Shown here one piece after another: positions 4,828-5,789 of a DNA stretch of 5,789 nt (position 1 is the stretch's first letter; every line of letters starts with the position of its first letter). Under the pieces are notes generated by a model. That model was not told the origin of the DNA. It made no database searches and saw only the letters and a program-made list of their open reading frames with translations. The DNA is taken from positions 1 to 5,789 of the forward strand of contig JASIJX010000591.1 of assembly GCA_030049955.1 (NCBI GenBank), written 5' to 3'. The position numbers were made by a program, and so were the translations under genes. This DNA is from Acidobacteriaceae bacterium (GTDB taxonomy: Bacteria; Acidobacteriota; Terriglobia; Terriglobales; Acidobacteriaceae).

Positions 4828-5789
4828 ATGGCGCAGATCAGAGCAGACGAGATTACACAACTTCTTCGCGAGCAGATTGCGAATTACGATTCGAAAGTCC
4901 AGGTCGACGAGATCGGGACCATCACATCACTGGGCGACGGCATTGCGCGGCTGCACGGGCTCGACAAGGTAATGGCCGGCGAGTTGCTCAGCTTTCCGCA
5001 CGGAGTGGCGGGCCTGGCGCTATCGCTCGAAGAGGACCAGGTGGGCGCGGTCATCCTGGGCGAGTACACCGAGCTCAAGGAAGGCGACGAGGTGCGGCGC
5101 ACGGGCAAGATTCTCTCCGTGCCCGTGGGTGAAGCCATGGTTGGGCGCGTGGTGAACGCGCTGGGCCAGCCCATCGACGACCGGGGCCCGATCGCCACCT
5201 CCGAGACGCTGCCCGTGGAGCGCCTGGCGCCGGGCATTATTGACCGCCAGCCGGTGCGCGAGCCAATGGCTACGGGCCTCAAGGCGATTGACGCCATGTT
5301 TCCCATCGGCCGCGGCCAGCGCGAACTCATCATTGGCGACCGCCAGACCGGCAAGACGGCCGTGCTGCTGGACACGATCATCAACAACGCCAAGAACGAT
5401 CTGATCTGCATCTACTGCGCCATCGGCCAGAAGCGCTCGTCAATCGCGCAGGTGGTGCAGACGCTGACCGAAGCCGGAGCCATGGGACACACGATTATCG
5501 TGGCTGCGTCGGCCTCCGAACCAGCGCCGATGCTTTTCCTCGCTCCCTATGCCGCGACGGCCATGGGCGAGTTCTTCCGCGACAACGGCAAACACGCGCT
5601 GGTGATGTACGACGATCTGTCGAAGCACGCCATGGCGTACCGCGAGATTTCGCTGCTGCTGCGCCGTCCGCCGGGCCGCGAAGCGTACCCGGGCGACGTC
5701 TTCTATCTCCACTCGCGGCTGTTGGAGCGCTCGGCCAAGCTCAGCGACAAGAAGGGCGGAGGTTCGCTCACGGCGCTGCCGGTGATCGA
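4828..5789 (+). CDS. atpA: ATP synthase F1 subunit alpha, 3' end beyond window
   Basis: Alpha is the non-catalytic nucleotide-binding subunit of the alpha3-beta3 head. The window holds 320 codons plus 2 nt of a protein that is 513 residues in E. coli. The N-terminus [17 protein letters not shown] is the helix that meets delta. The beta-barrel domain follows ([21 protein letters not shown] segment at about 26-44; [12 protein letters not shown]). The P-loop GDRQTGKT is at 170-177 with Lys176, almost the same position as in E. coli. YDDLSKHA (261-268) carries the Walker-B-like Asp262, then [20 protein letters not shown] (270-289) and [10 protein letters not shown], all strongly conserved. The visible part ends at GSLTALPVI, before the arginine finger and C-terminal domain. 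ATG 4828 is supported by AAGGA upstream and the family-typical N-terminus. No frameshift is seen. Gamma, beta and epsilon genes are expected to follow. Confidence 0.97.
   Translation, partial: MAQIRADEITQLLREQIANYDSKVQVDEIGTITSLGDGIARLHGLDKVMAGELLSFPHGVAGLALSLEEDQVGAVILGEYTELKEGDEVRRTGKILSVPVGEAMVGRVVNALGQPIDDRGPIATSETLPVERLAPGIIDRQPVREPMATGLKAIDAMFPIGRGQRELIIGDRQTGKTAVLLDTIINNAKNDLICIYCAIGQKRSSIAQVVQTLTEAGAMGHTIIVAASASEPAPMLFLAPYAATAMGEFFRDNGKHALVMYDDLSKHAMAYREISLLLRRPPGREAYPGDVFYLHSRLLERSAKLSDKKGGGSLTALPVI

Noticed and set aside
4654..4860. Possible small gene on the - strand across the atpH-atpA gap
   Set aside because: It runs through both heptamer arrays and into the atpA start, which looks like a spurious frame in repeat DNA.
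4884..5411. Serine/proline-rich open frame on the - strand (175 codons) opposite atpA
   Set aside because: It lies fully antisense to highly conserved alpha-subunit sequence and has no family resemblance.

Overview
The window looks like a chromosomal housekeeping segment of a GC-rich bacterium (about 60 % G+C by eye), most likely an Acidobacteriota member. This rests on three things: a bacillithiol-synthesis gene (bshC), an F-type ATP synthase with paired b'/b stator genes of acidobacterial character, and a b subunit with its own signal peptide. The lineage is inferred from remembered family features, not from a search. All recognised genes are on the + strand.

Layout. (1) 3-1577: bshC, the cysteine-adding enzyme of bacillithiol synthesis, probably missing a few N-terminal codons at the window edge. 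(2) 1578-1633: a short gap with a perfect TATAAT box. (3) 1634-2584: a secreted alpha/beta hydrolase (BD-FAE/acetyl-esterase type) with signal peptide and an intact Ser-Asp-His triad. (4) 2585-2887: a 303-bp gap holding a long GC-rich hairpin that ends the upstream unit and a plausible sigma-70-type promoter for the ATP synthase genes. (5) 2888-5789: atpF' (b'), atpF (b), atpH (delta) and atpA (alpha, cut by the window end). b' and b overlap by 4 bp (TTGA) and atpH begins directly after the atpF stop codon. The run is broken only by a 192-bp gap before atpA.

The atp genes encode the peripheral stalk (b', b, delta) and a catalytic-head subunit (alpha). The remaining F1 genes (gamma, beta, epsilon) presumably follow to the right. 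The F0 genes for a and c are not immediately upstream, where an esterase and a promoter sit instead, so the ATP synthase locus appears split.

The least ordinary sequence is the atpH-atpA gap. It holds two inverted arrays of a 7-bp unit (CTGANNN) that form a 29-bp imperfect inverted repeat (25/29 matched) around a 114-bp centre. AAGG flanks both sides, which suggests a small repeat element inserted next to the atpA ribosome binding site. The second notable point is the b subunit: signal peptide, about 50 residues of predicted periplasmic segment, then the usual single membrane helix and coiled coil. I see no defence system, CRISPR array, RNA gene or intact transposase, and no clear new multi-gene system.
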